Shown: piece after piece, positions 22,687 to 33,791 of the stretch
Numbering within the stretch: the stretch's first letter is position 1
Layout of the letters: each line of letters begins with the position of its first letter
Origin: Narthecium ossifragum
Taxonomy: Eukaryota > Streptophyta > Magnoliopsida > Dioscoreales > Nartheciaceae
Reading direction: 5' to 3'
DNA length: 64,000 bases
Assembly (NCBI GenBank): GCA_963920575.1
Contig: OY986975.1
Location: 14,879,863-14,943,862 of the forward strand
Translations under genes and position numbers: made by a program
Notes under the pieces: generated by a model
What the model was told of the DNA's origin: nothing
Database searches by the model: none
What the model saw: the letters and a program-made list of their open reading frames with translations, nothing else

Positions 22687-23373
22687 ACCTTCATAAGCGC
22701 TTTCAGCTGGGAGACTTTCAGCTTGCACTCTTCAAGCGGCCTACCGGCGACGGGGATGCCCAGTATACGGCTCACGTCACCCAAAGTGATCGTCATCTCT
22801 CCACAGGGCAGGTGGAACATGTTGGTCTCCGGGTGCCACCTCTCGACGAACGCCGACACCAGGGCACTGCTGATAGTCTTGTAAGAACACACCGTCAGAT
22901 TTGCTAGACCGGTGGCCTCCACGGCATTCTTAAAGTCTTGTCGTTCGATGCCGTCCCATTTGGTAGTGGACAGCCCATGCACATAAATTTTTAGTGGCCC
23001 ACGCTCCTACGTTGAGAAGAAGGGGAAAAGTGAGCAGACTTTGATATAAACACGGCATGATATAAAAAAAAACTCAACCTTTTTTTACCGCTCTAGCCCA
23101 TATCCGATATGCCACGTGTGTTTTGAACTCCGTTAAAACCGACCGGTCAACAGGCCCACTAGGGATGGGTGCCTCGTCGTCAGACTCCACTTCCTCTTCA
23201 CCAGGGCCAGCAACCATCAAGGCACCCTCTGGGATCTCCTCTGGAATCTCCTCAGGTACCGCTCTCCTCCTCCTAGCTGAGGCCGTCGGCCGGTCACCGC
23301 GGGCCGATGAAGATGTCGAGGCCGCCGAAGATGAAGAGGCTCCGGCGGGTGCTTTTCCCTTTGGACGAACCAT
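22527..23373 (-). CDS. PMD (plant mobile domain) protein carried by the MULE
   Basis: Two exons on the minus strand: 23089-23373 (start ATG 23373, 95 codons) and 22527-23006, with a GT-AG intron between; phases agree, giving 254 residues. Exon 1 encodes a Ser/Ala/Arg-rich and then acidic leader. Exon 2 begins ERGPLKIYVHG and holds the PMD hallmark FHLPCGEMTITLGDVSRILG near residue 150. Related proteins occur in MAIN/MAIL genes and in the N-terminal part of PP7-long-like proteins. It is short for the family. The last ~160 bases are antisense to the end of the MULE transposase reading frame, so the two genes converge and overlap. The stop at 22527 may truncate an originally longer protein. Its role in transposition is unknown. 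Confidence 0.75.
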
Positions 23374-23412
23374 TTAACTGTTTTGAAAAAGAAAGGCAAA
23401 GATTAGTAGATC

Positions 23413-23665
23413 GTTTCGGTATCCATATACCGAAAATTAAGCGTTATTAATGGTACATAAGTACCGGTACTAAAGCATACATATCGGTATTAAGTTACCG
23501 AGAGTGTAGAATAACTATCGGTACCTTGCTACCGAACGAGCTCTTTTCCATACAGCAACAAACGTATTGATCGGTACCTATGTACCGATCAATAATCCTA
23601 TCATATCGGTGAATATGTACCGATATGATAGAGAATCATTCGGTTGTCTTGTACCGAATGATACG
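23413..23665. repeat. CGGTA/TACCG palindromic array, right side of the MULE
   Basis: Units such as TCGGTATCCATATACCGA, ATCGGTACCTATGTACCGAT and TCGGTTGTCTTGTACCGA repeat at intervals of about 40-60 bases. It mirrors 20558-20760 and lies between the PMD start codon and the right end, so it could also act as promoter for the PMD gene. Confidence 0.75.
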
Positions 23666-24193
23666 TATAAAACTGAAAGGTCGAAACCCATTGGAAAAAA
23701 TTTGAAAATCTTGAAAAAAAACGCATTCGGAGAACAATGCTGCAAAACCAATGCTATATATGCAAAGACAATGCATTTGATGCAACAAGAAATGAAAAAC
23801 TCACTTGTGGAATCTCACTCGACGGGTCTCACTCGACAGTCTCGACGGAGGCGTGGATAGCTCGCCGGCGAGGCTCTGCCGCGGGTGTAGGGAGGCTGGC
23901 AACGTTCAGGAGAGGGCGTTGGGAAGGTGGAGGGAGATGGTCGGGAGAGTGAAGAGAGGGAGAGACTTTGGTAGAAGAGGGAGGGAGGAAGTCTCGGTAG
24001 AAGAGGGGAAGAAGGCAGGGGCTGGAGTGGGTTGAGGGGTAGTGTAGATATTTTGGGTTTTGTTTAGGGTTTAGGGTTTAGTTATTAGTGTGGTGTGGGG
24101 TTTTGAGGGTAGTTTAGGTAAGTACATTTATTTTATGTGGTGTGTTGAGTGAAACATGGGGTTTTCGAACTTGGGCTGGGGTGTGTAGAGTAA

Positions 24194-24237
24194 ATGTGGT
24201 GTGTTGAGTCGAAACGGTGGTGCGGATAGCCGCACCC
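24194..24237 (-). repeat. MULE right terminal inverted repeat
   Basis: Ends CGGATAGCCGCACCC at 24237. Reverse complement of 20011-20054 with one mismatch; followed by TT and the ATGGTTTT direct repeat. Confidence 0.9.
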
Positions 24238-24294
24238 TTATGGTTTTGCAAATAAATAAATAAATAATCCGAAAGGAATAGGGGAGGCGCCTCC

Positions 24295-25498
24295 TGTCAG
24301 GGCCTTGAGCCCATGACACGGGCCTTGGCGCGCGCGGCATCGAAAGTTGGCGCGGCCAAGTGCCCGACGATGACTCATGGTCGGCACCATGAGTCAAATG
24401 AGGCTAGGCGGCCTCAGGATAGCATGCAAAGTGTCCATGCGCATCATCCCCAGCAATGACGCGAGGAATCTTGAAGATGGCACGAGCAAGTTCAAAGATG
24501 GCGCGGCGGTCCGAGCCATGGACAAAACTTATCGCGCTACGGGCGGATTCTCTCGTGCGGGACGCGGGCGAGCAAAACCAGCAAGGCGGCGAGCAACATG
24601 CGCGCGACGCGCGCGTAGAACAACGACATTCAAGTCCGAGTGGGACTAGGAATCCTAGTTGGACTAGGACTCCAATTCCTAGTGCCACTAGGATTTTGCG
24701 CATCTTGACAAAGGCCATGGCAAGGCTTGGCACGGGCAAAATCAAAGATGACGCGCGAATCCTAGTCGGACTAGGACTCGGCGCGCCATGGTGCGGGCAG
24801 CAAGACGCGTGAGGCCATGGGGAGCAATCCAGCCGTGCAAAAGCCTTAGTTCCAGTTGGACTGGGATCATGGAAGGACTTGATGCGGCAAAGGCAAGCTT
24901 TGGCGCGGGGAAAGTCCCTATTGCTCGGGAGTTCTAGTCGGACTAGGACACGACTCGCACCGACGGAAGGCGGTTAGCCACGGAGGCCAAACCGTGCGTG
25001 CTATCAAGCTAATTCCACTTGGCCTAGGACTCCTATATGGGATGACACGGCAAATATGGAAGATGGCACGGGGGAAGTTGGTTGTGACTCGCTGAAATAG
25101 GAAGGAGTCCTATTTCGAGTCGATATGCGATGGATCTTGGCAGATGCTATCCAAAGTCAAGTTGCACCGTAACTTGGTGTCCTTCTTAGAGGGGAAAGCT
25201 GGAGCCGTCCTCTATATAAGGGGGATCCGACCATGATCAAGGGGATCTTGGACCGTGGCTTAGAGTTGGGTTCTCTTTGTAAATGGAGCGATTGTAATCA
25301 AGGGTTTGGGAAAGGGAGTTGAGAGCTTCTTTGTAACAATTGCAGCAATAAAGAGAGCAAGCGAATCCTTTGCCTACACCGTGTCTTCTTGTGTGTTTGC
25401 ATGTTAAGAAGACGAAGGAGGGCTTGTCAAGAGGAGTCTTGACGCCATCATTGGGAAGGAACTCGAAGAAAATTTTCCGCTGCACTTTCCCGGTGACA
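24295..25498 (+). mobile_element. Solo LTR (1.2 kb), target duplication CCTCC
   Basis: Starts TGTCAGGGCC and ends CCGGTGACA, flanked by CCTCC on both sides (24290-24294 and 25499-25503). A TATA box CTATATAAG lies near 25211, followed by a short leader-like region with AATAAAG near 25348. That is the usual U3-R-U5 order on the plus strand. GGACTAGGACTC and complementary CTAGTCGGACTAG words recur in U3. No internal retrotransposon region adjoins it, so it is a recombination product. Family not identified. Confidence 0.8.
25211..25219 (+). promoter_or_regulatory. TATA box of the 24295-25498 LTR
   Basis: CTATATAAG preceded by GC-rich DNA and followed by the presumed R/U5 region about 280 bases before the LTR end. 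Confidence 0.5.
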
Positions 25499-25614
25499 CC
25501 TCCCCCCCCCCCTCTCTCTCTCTCTCTCTGTGCTAGCCATTGTTAGTTTGTTACCATTGTGAACCACCTTGGTGACCCATGCGAGGAGTACGCAAACACT
25601 CTGCAGTTAACGAA

Positions 25615-25845
25615 GGGTGCGTTTGGCGCGCCTCGAATCCCGCGAATCCGCGGGATCCGGGGACGCGCGGATTCCAAATTGCAGGATCTGTGCGTTTGGC
25701 GCCGGCGCGGATCCCATTCGGATCCCGCAAATTGGAATCCGCCCTGAGGCGGATTCCAATTTCGGCGTCCCGAATTTTTGTCGGGATGCCGATTTTGGAA
25801 TCGGCTCTGGCGGATTCCGCGGATCCGTCGGAGCCAAACAGCCCC
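25615..25845. mobile_element. GC-rich MITE with GGG(N)GTTTGG-type ends
   Basis: Begins GGGTGCGTTTGGCGC and ends GAGCCAAACAGCCCC, so the outer ends are imperfectly inverted (GGG-N-GTTTGG). GAA stands on both sides and could be a 3-bp target duplication, as in Harbinger-type MITEs. The interior repeats GGATTCC/GGAATCC and GGATCCGCGG palindromes. Superfamily is uncertain (hAT or PIF/Harbinger). Confidence 0.55.
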
Positions 25846-25916
25846 GAAGAGGACGCACGTCATCCCTAACAAAATAAAGCCCTAATCATCACCACTAATT
25901 ACCTCTTTTCTATTAA

Positions 25917-26060
25917 GGCCAAAAAGCACTTTAGTACCCTGTAGTTTCAAAATTTTGCGGTTTAGTACCATGTAGTTTCAAAATTATCAAAAAATACACC
26001 AAGTTACTATACCGGTCATTTTGGATCCAACAGACTGACGGTGTGACATGGGGTGACGGT
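25917..26060 (+). mobile_element. Left arm of a Mutator-type MITE family member
   Basis: GGCCAAAAAGCACTTTAGTACC and the following GTAGTTT, TTTGCGGTTTAGTACC words match the arms of the complete element at 43083-43660. No facing right arm was found nearby, so this end is either orphaned or belongs to a larger interrupted element. Confidence 0.6.
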
Positions 26061-26074
26061 AAACAAGTTAGGAC

Positions 26075-26465
26075 CCTTCATGCATGGTCGTCGTCGTCGC
26101 CGTCGTGGAGAACCCGCCTCGTCGTCGTCGTGGAGAACCCGCTCGGGTTCGTCCTCCTCCTCCTCCTCGTCCCATGCATGGCCGGTGGTAGACGAGGACG
26201 CCGACGTCATCGTCGTGGAGAACCAGAGCCTCGTCATCATCGTCGTGGAGAACCCACTTGGGTTCGTCCTCCTCCTCCTCCTCCTCATCCCATGCATGCC
26301 CGATGGCAGACGAGGACGCCGACATCATCGTCGTCGTCGTGGAGAACCCGCTTGGGGTCGTCCTCCTCGTCGTTGTCGTCGTCCCATGCGTGGCTGGTGG
26401 CAGACGAGGACGCTGACGATGAAGGATGGGTTTCGTGGAGGATGAGGACCCGCTCGGACGTCGTC
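26075..26465. repeat. GTC/GAG-rich minisatellite, units of about 130 bp
   Basis: CGTCGTCGTGGAGAACCCGC, GGGTTCGTCCTCCTCCTCC, CCCATGCATG and GGCAGACGAGGACGC recur in that order about three to four times. Open frames on both strands are a result of codon-like periodicity, and none resembles a known protein. The array resumes at 28855 (GTCGTGGAGAACCCGC) after the inserted LTR. Confidence 0.75.
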
Positions 26466-28854
26466 TGTCACACCCCGACCCAGAAAACCCATCCAGGACG
26501 GGGCGTGAGGGTTCCTAACACTATTCATCTTCAATCGACGGGATACAAAGCGGAAAAGACGGATAATTTAAACAATTGTATTCCAGAGGTGAACAGATAT
26601 CCAGTTGTAATATATCATCAAGTTGTACAGTTCATATTTGATACAAGATCTTCCAAGAGACCGATTTATACAAAATCCCAAAAGTCCTCAAAGTATTTAC
26701 AACAACATATATATATAAAAAAAGTACAACAGATAATCCTCCAGCAACCTCAAGCACCTCTGGATGTACTCGTGCCGCCAAAGGCCAATCCCGCCGGCTC
26801 CACAAACGAAGAACTGCCGCCTGCACCTGCAAACGCAGTCGGGGTAGGAGTGAGCGATAAGCTCAGTAGGGTTCTACTCTACGGCACACTGAAAGGAGGA
26901 AAACAACAACAGTGTTGTCTCCTAGCCTAAGTCTAATGGATGCCACGGGTCCCATAACCCAGTTGATGTCCCAAGGGCTCCTGTCATGAAACCTCTCTCC
27001 TGAACATGTTACCATGAGGGCAAGGAATAGTGACATGCAGGATTACCCTTACCCAAGCTGGAATACCAAGCCTTGGGGAAACACGTCGGGACGCATCAAC
27101 ATCCATCCTTAGCACCTGGCTTTGGAAGACAACACGACTTCTAAACCTCAAACACTGATCAGAGTCAACTATCGCAAATCCTCAAAGGACATGAGACTTG
27201 ATCATACAATCACATCCTACTCCTGGCTACCCATCCACGGTCATAAGGCTAGATCCGAGCTACCCGAGAGCTTCGGATCGGCGACCCAAACCATCGCCCG
27301 CCTATCCTCAAATGCCTCTAATGCACACAATGCATGAGCCTAGGCAAACATCTACCCTAAATGTCTCTACATGCCACATCATCAGTTATAAGTTCCACAG
27401 ATATATAATAGCCCTCGGCACTCGCCGGCAAGAGGCTAAGGTTCCACAATTCCTCATTAGCTAGCACTCATAGCTAGCTAATGACTAAGCAAACAACTAA
27501 GCATTTAACTACAATCAAACATGTATTAAATACAAGCGAAACCATAGATTTGCCCAAAAAGGGAGAATACTCGAATCGATCCTCAAACCCGATGAAAATC
27601 CTTTGAAAACCCCATAAAATCCACATACATACTTCCCAACATGTTTAGATACTAATCACAAATCAAATCCATCCAAGAAAAGCCAGAAAACCGAGTTCAA
27701 GGGCCCACGGACGATGTCAAGGTCGATCCGGCGATCGACCGTGAGCCCACAGACGATGTCACGGTCGATCCGGCGATCGACCGTGAGAGTAAGGCGAAGA
27801 AAACCAAGGGCAACGGTCGATCCACCCATCGACCCTGAGAAGCCCAAAACCAAACAACGCCTGACGGTCGATCCGACGATCGACCGTCAGGTAAATGGCG
27901 AAAAGGAGAAGATCCCGCGGTCGATCCATGCATCGACCATGGGAGGCTAAAATCCCGACAGAGCCCGACGGTCGACCGTCAGGCCCAGAAAACGCAAACC
28001 AACACTTGACGGTCGATGCACCGATCGACCGTCGAGCCTTAGGCACAGTTGATCAGAACAGTGCCGAAAATCCATTTCTTTGGATTTCAAGGATCAAATC
28101 AAGTTGGAATAAGATGAAATTTCGCAAGCAAGTGTATTTAACAATGGGGAAGCTAATGGAATGAAGAAATCCAATTTTTGACTGTTAAATCTCCTATCTA
28201 GGTCCAAATGGACGATAACCGACAAAACGGCGATAATACGGAAACCAACCGTTAGAATACCGAATTTGCAACGTAGGAATACAGGAAATGAGCAACATCA
28301 CATGTACAAGGAGCTACAAAGCATTCTAACATATATTCCTACAGCAAAAGTACAATAAACCTATCCTAGGAGAACCCGATCCTAGGATCGAGGTAGAAAC
28401 ACTTACGTGAGTGAGTAGGGTAGCTCCTCCACGCGTCCCACTGGTCAAGCCGCCAAGATCCGCGCTCCGAAGCCCATGTCTCTAAACCCTAGCTCAGCCG
28501 AAGGAGAGAGAAGGGGAGAAAACGACAGGAGAAGAGAAGGAAAGAGAGAGAAAGGGACATGGCTTATATAGAAATCCGGATCTATCTCAGCCGTCCGATT
28601 CGATCTTTCCCGATCGAGCTCCGATCTTCCGATCGGACGCACCCTAGGGATTCTAATCAAACACATACATCAATCCAAGGCAGTGTGTGGAACGCGGGTG
28701 TGAAACCGACCACTAGAGGGCATATTTACCGAAATGCCCCCGGGGTCCAAACCGCCACACGATTGACCGATCGTGCCCGACGCGGAACCAAAGCAACAGG
28801 AAATCGGCTCTCGACCCACGCGGTCGAGCCAGGTCAGAGGGACGGGCCCTCACA
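26466..28854 (-). mobile_element. Solo LTR (2.4 kb), target duplication TCGTC
   Basis: Starts TGTCACACCCCGACCC and ends CGGGCCCTCACA, flanked by TCGTC at 26461-26465 and 28855-28859. Blocks shared with 29258-32166 and 50223-52509 define one family: GCTAGATCCG-GCTACCC next to CGGATCGGCGA (27247-27290), and GCGGGTGTGAAACCGACC (28697). The sense strand is minus: a TATATAAGCC promoter word lies near 28560. TGTGAGG...GGGCGTGACA ends on the sense strand recall Del/Tekay-type gypsy LTRs, but that lineage call is from memory of the end sequence. Confidence 0.82.
27715..28036. repeat. Palindromic CGGTCGATC-N-GATCGACCG array
   Basis: About seven imperfect copies of a 24-27 base palindrome, whose arms are CGGTCGATC and GATCGACCG, near 27719, 27760, 27812, 27863, 27917, 27968 and 28009. 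They are joined by GC-rich spacers containing GCCCA and GAAAAC words. They lie inside the 26466-28854 LTR. Confidence 0.8.
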
Positions 28855-29257
28855 TCGTCGGCGTTGTCGTGGAGAACCCGCTTCGGCATCGTCGGGAGAG
28901 GAAGAGAGAATGGGGAAGAAAACAGAGGAAGGGGAAGTAAACAGAGGAGAGGGAAGAAGCCCAAGCCATCCTCCGCCGACGAAGGTCCACCCGGTCAAGA
29001 AGCCCAAGCCATCCTTTTCATCCCGTTTCGGCACCTATTTCTCGGCGTGGGTCTTCACCGCTGTCCTCGCCCTCCATGTCTGCTCCTCCTCTTTGCCCGT
29101 TCCATCGACTCCCACGGCCGCCTCACCATCGCTCCTTCGCATCGCCGCCGACGCCTCACCCTTCCGTCACGCCGACCCCACGCCCCTGCAAGACCCCACG
29201 ACACCCTCCACGAGGTCCACGTCGTCTTGTGGCTGCCGGCGACAGCGAGTTGCGAGC
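28855..29257. other. GC-rich flank, continuation of the minisatellite locus
   Basis: Opens with the GTCGTGGAGAACCCGC unit of the interrupted array, then purine-rich and CCTCC-rich DNA. It is open in several frames but shows no recognisable domain. It may be captured genic DNA behind the Mutator-type end at 25917. Confidence 0.4.
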
Positions 29258-31782
29258 CACCTAAACCTGTTTACATCATCAATTGGCGCACAAATATATA
29301 AATGTTAAGAATTTGAACAATTTTGTCCTCAAGTTCATAGAAAATGACAGAATCACCTTCATAATTATAAACCAAGGAACCTGTACATTTTACAATTTTA
29401 CAATCTCAATATCCTCACATTCCTCAACATTTATAGTAAAGAATATTACAACATTTCTCAAATAGAACTGAATTAATAATCATACAATTCTGTTCTTGGA
29501 TACATCAGATTTATACATCATTGATGAAAACTGTAAATTAACTGTCGAAGAACTCCTCGAAGCACCAAGTCCTCGGTCACCTCGAAATATCGCCCCATCT
29601 TCTAGAAGAACACCTGAAAGAAGGAACTGCATCGACCTGCATCGCCGATGCAGCCCAGGTAGGGTGGTCTAAGGTGCTACTGGAGGCATCACACCTCGTC
29701 GATACAGAATGAGCCCCTAAATAGGGTCACCCTCACCCAAGCGGCGAAATAAGGAGGACGCCCAACACGAGCCCAGACACAAGGTCGGTGCATCGCCGCT
29801 GCACTCACTGCCGGAGCTCTCACTGTACACCACCCCTTGTACAAGGACATACGTCATGGACATCGACATCCACACTTAGGCCCTTAGGACAAACAGACAA
29901 TACGACCTCTATTCCTCAATATCATAATTCAAATGATTAAATCTAGGTTGTAACCTCGATCAACACAAGATCATAACCACACAATCTCGCCCTAGTCCTC
30001 AACTAACCAAACTCCAGTCCTAGGGCTAGATCCGGGCTACCCAAGAACCCCGGATCGGCGATCGAATCCATCGCCTACCACCTAGCCTTAATGCTTCTAA
30101 TGCAATCAAGATGCATGCAATGCTCAGGAACAGAGATACGAAAAGATAAGTATGCAACAGTATGACGTCACAACATATAGAGCTAGACGTAGCCTACAGC
30201 TTGCCGAATGATAAACATAGCAAGGGGTCTAAAGCAGTAAAGATCTATCTAGCAAAGCAATTATAGCAAACCCCCAACAGATCAAAATCCGGCATTACAA
30301 CGGCGCCCACGGGCCGTTAACAAGCAACAACACATTCAATTGGAATTTCGGCATTACAACAACTTAAACGACCGTCCACCGAAATTCCTACAACGGGGCA
30401 CACCCCCGACCACACAGATAAAAACCAAACACATTAGCAATCTACATCAACTAGGGCCCACCTTCAGCCCATTCAATTATCTAAACATCCCAAGGGGCAT
30501 AACTCCCTTGGTTCAACCACGAGCCCCACACGGGCTTAGATACATAAATGTATGCAATACATGTATAGATAGCATTCTACCAAAAATTACATGAATACTC
30601 AGCATGCTTCATAATCAATTACTAATTCAGTTAGAAGATTAGCAACTTAAATAACCGTGTAGAAAACGAGGGATTGATCTCCCAAAACTTATCATATCAC
30701 ACATGTATCTACTGTATACTACTAAGAACATCAATTCTAGGTAGTAGATGAATTAGACAAGTCGCAAGTGATTAGTCATGCTTTAATTATATATAGTCGA
30801 CAAGATTTGGGTATAACCTAGGTTTCACTATGTTCGTCCGATTAATATGAAACTTGACATGCACATTCATTACTAGCTTCCAAAACATCTACCCGAAATT
30901 CGATTGAAACGGATAAGCATAAATAGATGAAAACCACGTATTTCGGCCTTTGGCTAAAATGCGAAAAGAGGCATAAATACCTCAAAAACCTCTCCAATCA
31001 AAACCAAAACTCCTAAAACAATCCGGATTACCTTGGGGATAAGTTACACGAGGATCAGGTTGAACAAAGGTCGAAATTCCATTAAATTAGCTAACTACTT
31101 TCTTAATTACAGTTTCGCAGCAGTTCCGTAGAAAATCCACCAAAATTCGTATATAAATCCAAAAATCGTGAAACCAGCGGTAATTGAACGTAGATTCGAT
31201 GATCTACAACTTTCATCCTGATGATCAAACGAGATCATGCACGTACGAGCCAAGATCTGAGCTAGAACAGCTCAGCTCGCAGGAAAACAGAGCTTTGATA
31301 AAATCCGGGATAAACACGCATAAAACCCAAATAAATCTTAATCAAATCTCCAGAGATTTCAATCAGTAATTTACCATGCTTAGAGGGACTAATTAGCACA
31401 AAGAAAGCAATAGATCAAACAATCAAACCCTAACTTAAGCTTAACCCAAAGTTAAGGTAGAAACCCTACCTTCACACGCTAATCCACCGCTAATCCACCT
31501 TGATCCGCCGTCCTCTGTCGAAGTTGCCATCTCCAGCTCACCGGAGAGCCGCCGGAGTCCTCCCATAACCGCAGCCGTCGCCGGAGAAGGAAGAGAGGCC
31601 GCGGGAGAGAGAAAGGGACGGAAGGAGAAGGGGGAAAGGTGGCCCTCGCCACCGCCTCCAGGTCGCCGGGGAAGGAAGGAGGGTTGCCGCGGGAGAGAGA
31701 AGGGAAGGAAGGAGGAGGGGGTTAGGGCACGGGGAAGGCAGGGGAAGGGAGAGGGAAAAAGAGAAGAAAAAAGGAAAATAAA

Positions 31783-31819
<37 letters not shown>

Positions 31820-32166
31820 GTTAAGTCACTTAAGTGGCTTAGCCGGTTCAGACGAGCCAATTGATCGAACCGAATCTGATTTGACTCCAAATTGCGATAT
31901 CGTCGTAATCTCGTCCGGATCTGACGATCATAAACGCTCCTACTAAATCTAAACAATCACGTACATCAATCAAGGCTGTGTGTGCACTACGCGGGTGTGA
32001 AACTGACCGCTAAGGTGCAATTTACCAAATTACCCTTGAGGCTCCAAAAGCAACAATGCGATCAACTGATCACAAAGCGAGGCCAACCGAGTCAAAACAA
32101 CCAAACCACAAAACCAGCCTCTCGACCTACCGTGGTCGGACCGGGTTGGAGGAATGGATCCTCACA
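29258..32166 (-). mobile_element. Truncated LTR of the same family as 26466-28854
   Basis: Right end ATGGATCCTCACA at 32166 and the shared blocks GCTAGATCCGGGCTACCC next to CGGATCGGCGA (30026-30063) and GCGGGTGTGAAACTGACC (31990) place it in the family. The left TGTCAC end is missing, so the left limit is approximate. A purine-rich stretch with a GAGAG run lies at 31640-31815. A minus-strand frame at 31441-31956 is low complexity and not called. It interrupts the Myb-like ORF of the Harbinger element to the right. Confidence 0.65.
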
Positions 32167-32833
32167 TGTACGAACCCAATGCTCTTTGAATAGTCGATGG
32201 TCATCCATCCAAGTTGCGGTAGGCAAGTTTTGTGGGTTCTTGGCTCAAGTTGAGACATCAAGGCCTTCCGGATTGAATGAGCAAGATAAGGTATAAACTT
32301 TATTAATACTATTAGACCCGTTTCATGCTATGATTATCAAAATTCTAACTTTTTTAATTTCTCTTGTACTTTGTAGATTGAGCAAGCAAAAGTTAGGTTT
32401 TTCAATATTCGAAAATGTCACTTTCAATTTGAGCATTGCTGAAGAAATATGTTGAGGCATCATCCAAAATGACTATGTCATACTATTCAAACTCCTTCAA
32501 AAAGGAGGCTTTCAGACACACGTTTGCCGCATTCTCCGAATACAATAAACTTAGAAAAGGACCATTCATCTCCATCTCTATTCGAAGACTTGGAAAGGCC
32601 TATGGGCAGAAAGGCAGAGAAGGGAGGCTAAAAAGAGGAAAGGGTAAAGCAACAGATAGTGTCTCTTTTGGTGATATCTTCTCCGATTGGAAGGATAAGA
32701 GGATAAAATCAACTGAGGAGAAGAAGAAAGAACATGAAGACAAGATGAAAATGGCGGCGAAAGCGCTAGAGCTGGAAGAAAGGAAGATTGCGCAAGAAGA
32801 AAAGAAAGAAGATATGCGCATTGATGGTTTGTG
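32167..32833 (+). pseudogene. PIF/Harbinger ORF1 (Myb/SANT-like) fragment
   Basis: NSRWSSIQVAVGKFCGFLAQ at about 32189-32248 followed by NEQDK and a GT-AG intron (about 32290-32375), then IEQAKVRFFN and KCHFQFEHC. This matches the Myb/SANT-like DNA-binding partner protein of plant PIF/Harbinger elements. A stop replaces the expected Trp after HC near 32430. Frames change again before the Lys/Glu-rich coiled-coil tail (KKKEHEDKMKMAAKALELEE, 32725-32784). The N-terminal part is cut off by the LTR ending at 32166 and the C-terminal end by the internal deletion junction. Confidence 0.7.
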
Positions 32834-32859
32834 GAGCTGGAGCTTGACACTTTGCAAAA

Positions 32860-33791
32860 TGTTTAGTCTTGACGGTTTGTCGAGCTGGAATTGTCTTCAC
32901 AACCCATGAAGGATATATACCGTCCGCCAGATAGTAGCCCATTGAATAATTATGACCATTGATTGAGTAGTTGACAGTAGGAGCACGCCCTTGAACTAGT
33001 TCAGAGAATAATGAAGATCGTTCTAACACATTGATATCATTAAGCTCCCCTGGTAGTCCAAAATATGCATGCTATATCAACATATCATATGAAGCTACAA
33101 CTTCCAAAATAATCGTTGGTTCATGAATATGACCGGTATACATACCTTGCCATGCAGCCGGGCAATTCTTCCACTTCCAATGCATGCAGTCAATACTCCC
33201 TAACATCCCTGGAAATCCACGATCTTCACTAATTGCTAGCAATCTAGCTATGTCATCACTATTTGGTGATCGTAAATACTCATCACCAAAAATAGAAATC
33301 ACAGCTTTAACAAATTTCTTAAGACTTTGTATGGATGTGCTTTCACCAACCCTCACGTACTCATCCATAAAATCCGCAACCACACCATAAGCTAGCATTC
33401 TTAGTGATGCAGTTAAGTTTTGAAGAGACGACAACCCCAGCCTCCCAGCAGCATTTCTTCTTTGCTGAAAATACGGTTCACGAGCTTCTATCTCAGATTG
33501 GATGTGAATAAAAAGATCACGACTCATCCGAAATCTCCTCCGAAACATATCGGCAGGAAACACCGGTGATTCCGCAAAATAATCATAGTAAAGACGTTGA
33601 TGGCCTTGTAGAGGATCGCGTTCAATGAAACGTCGTCGACTAGAACCTTTGCGTGATGTTGATCCTCTTTCCTTCTCCATGATTTGCCTTTCTGCTTCTA
33701 AGACTAACAGATCTTCAAATTCTTTCTCGGATGATGAGTTTGAGGATGAGTCGTCGATAATTTTTTGAATACAATTGTAGATAGAACTCAT
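32860..33791 (-). pseudogene. PIF/Harbinger transposase, C-terminally deleted
   Basis: Start ATG 33791. Acidic/Ser-rich leader, then FIERDPLQGHQRLYYDYF and PADMFRRRFRMSR typical of the family, and the DDE domain: first Asp in GSIDCMHWKWKNCP, second probably in LNDINVLERS, and YYLADGIYPSW with its Asp further on. A TAG at 33072-33074 stands where the family has Trp; the same frame continues beyond it. After KTKHFAKCQ (about 32860) family similarity stops abruptly and the sequence becomes antisense of ORF1, so the last part with the final catalytic acid is deleted. Non-functional. Confidence 0.82.

Larger units (their letters stand above)
20010..24239 (+). mobile_element. Complete Mutator-like element (MULE) with PMD passenger
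   Basis: Terminal inverted repeats of 44 bp with one mismatch (20011-20054 and 24194-24237), starting GGGTGCGGCTATCCGCACCA. The word ATGGTTTT flanks both ends (20002-20009 and 24240-24247), an 8-bp match at the expected place for the 8-10 bp MULE target duplication. It contains a MULE transposase on the plus strand, a PMD gene on the minus strand, and CGGTA/TACCG palindromic arrays inside each end. Clean ends suggest fairly recent insertion, although the transposase frame has one break. Confidence 0.88.

Noticed and set aside
24295..25498. Endogenous pararetrovirus-like promoter region
   Set aside because: TATA and leader-like sequence first suggested this, but TG...CA ends with a perfect CCTCC duplication fit a solo LTR.
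26043..26930. Long frame of 295 codons over the GTC repeats
   Set aside because: Runs from minisatellite straight into the inserted LTR across its target duplication, so it cannot be one gene.
28559..29308. Frame of 249 codons
   Set aside because: Crosses the right end of the solo LTR at 28854 and consists of biased GC-rich sequence; no family similarity.
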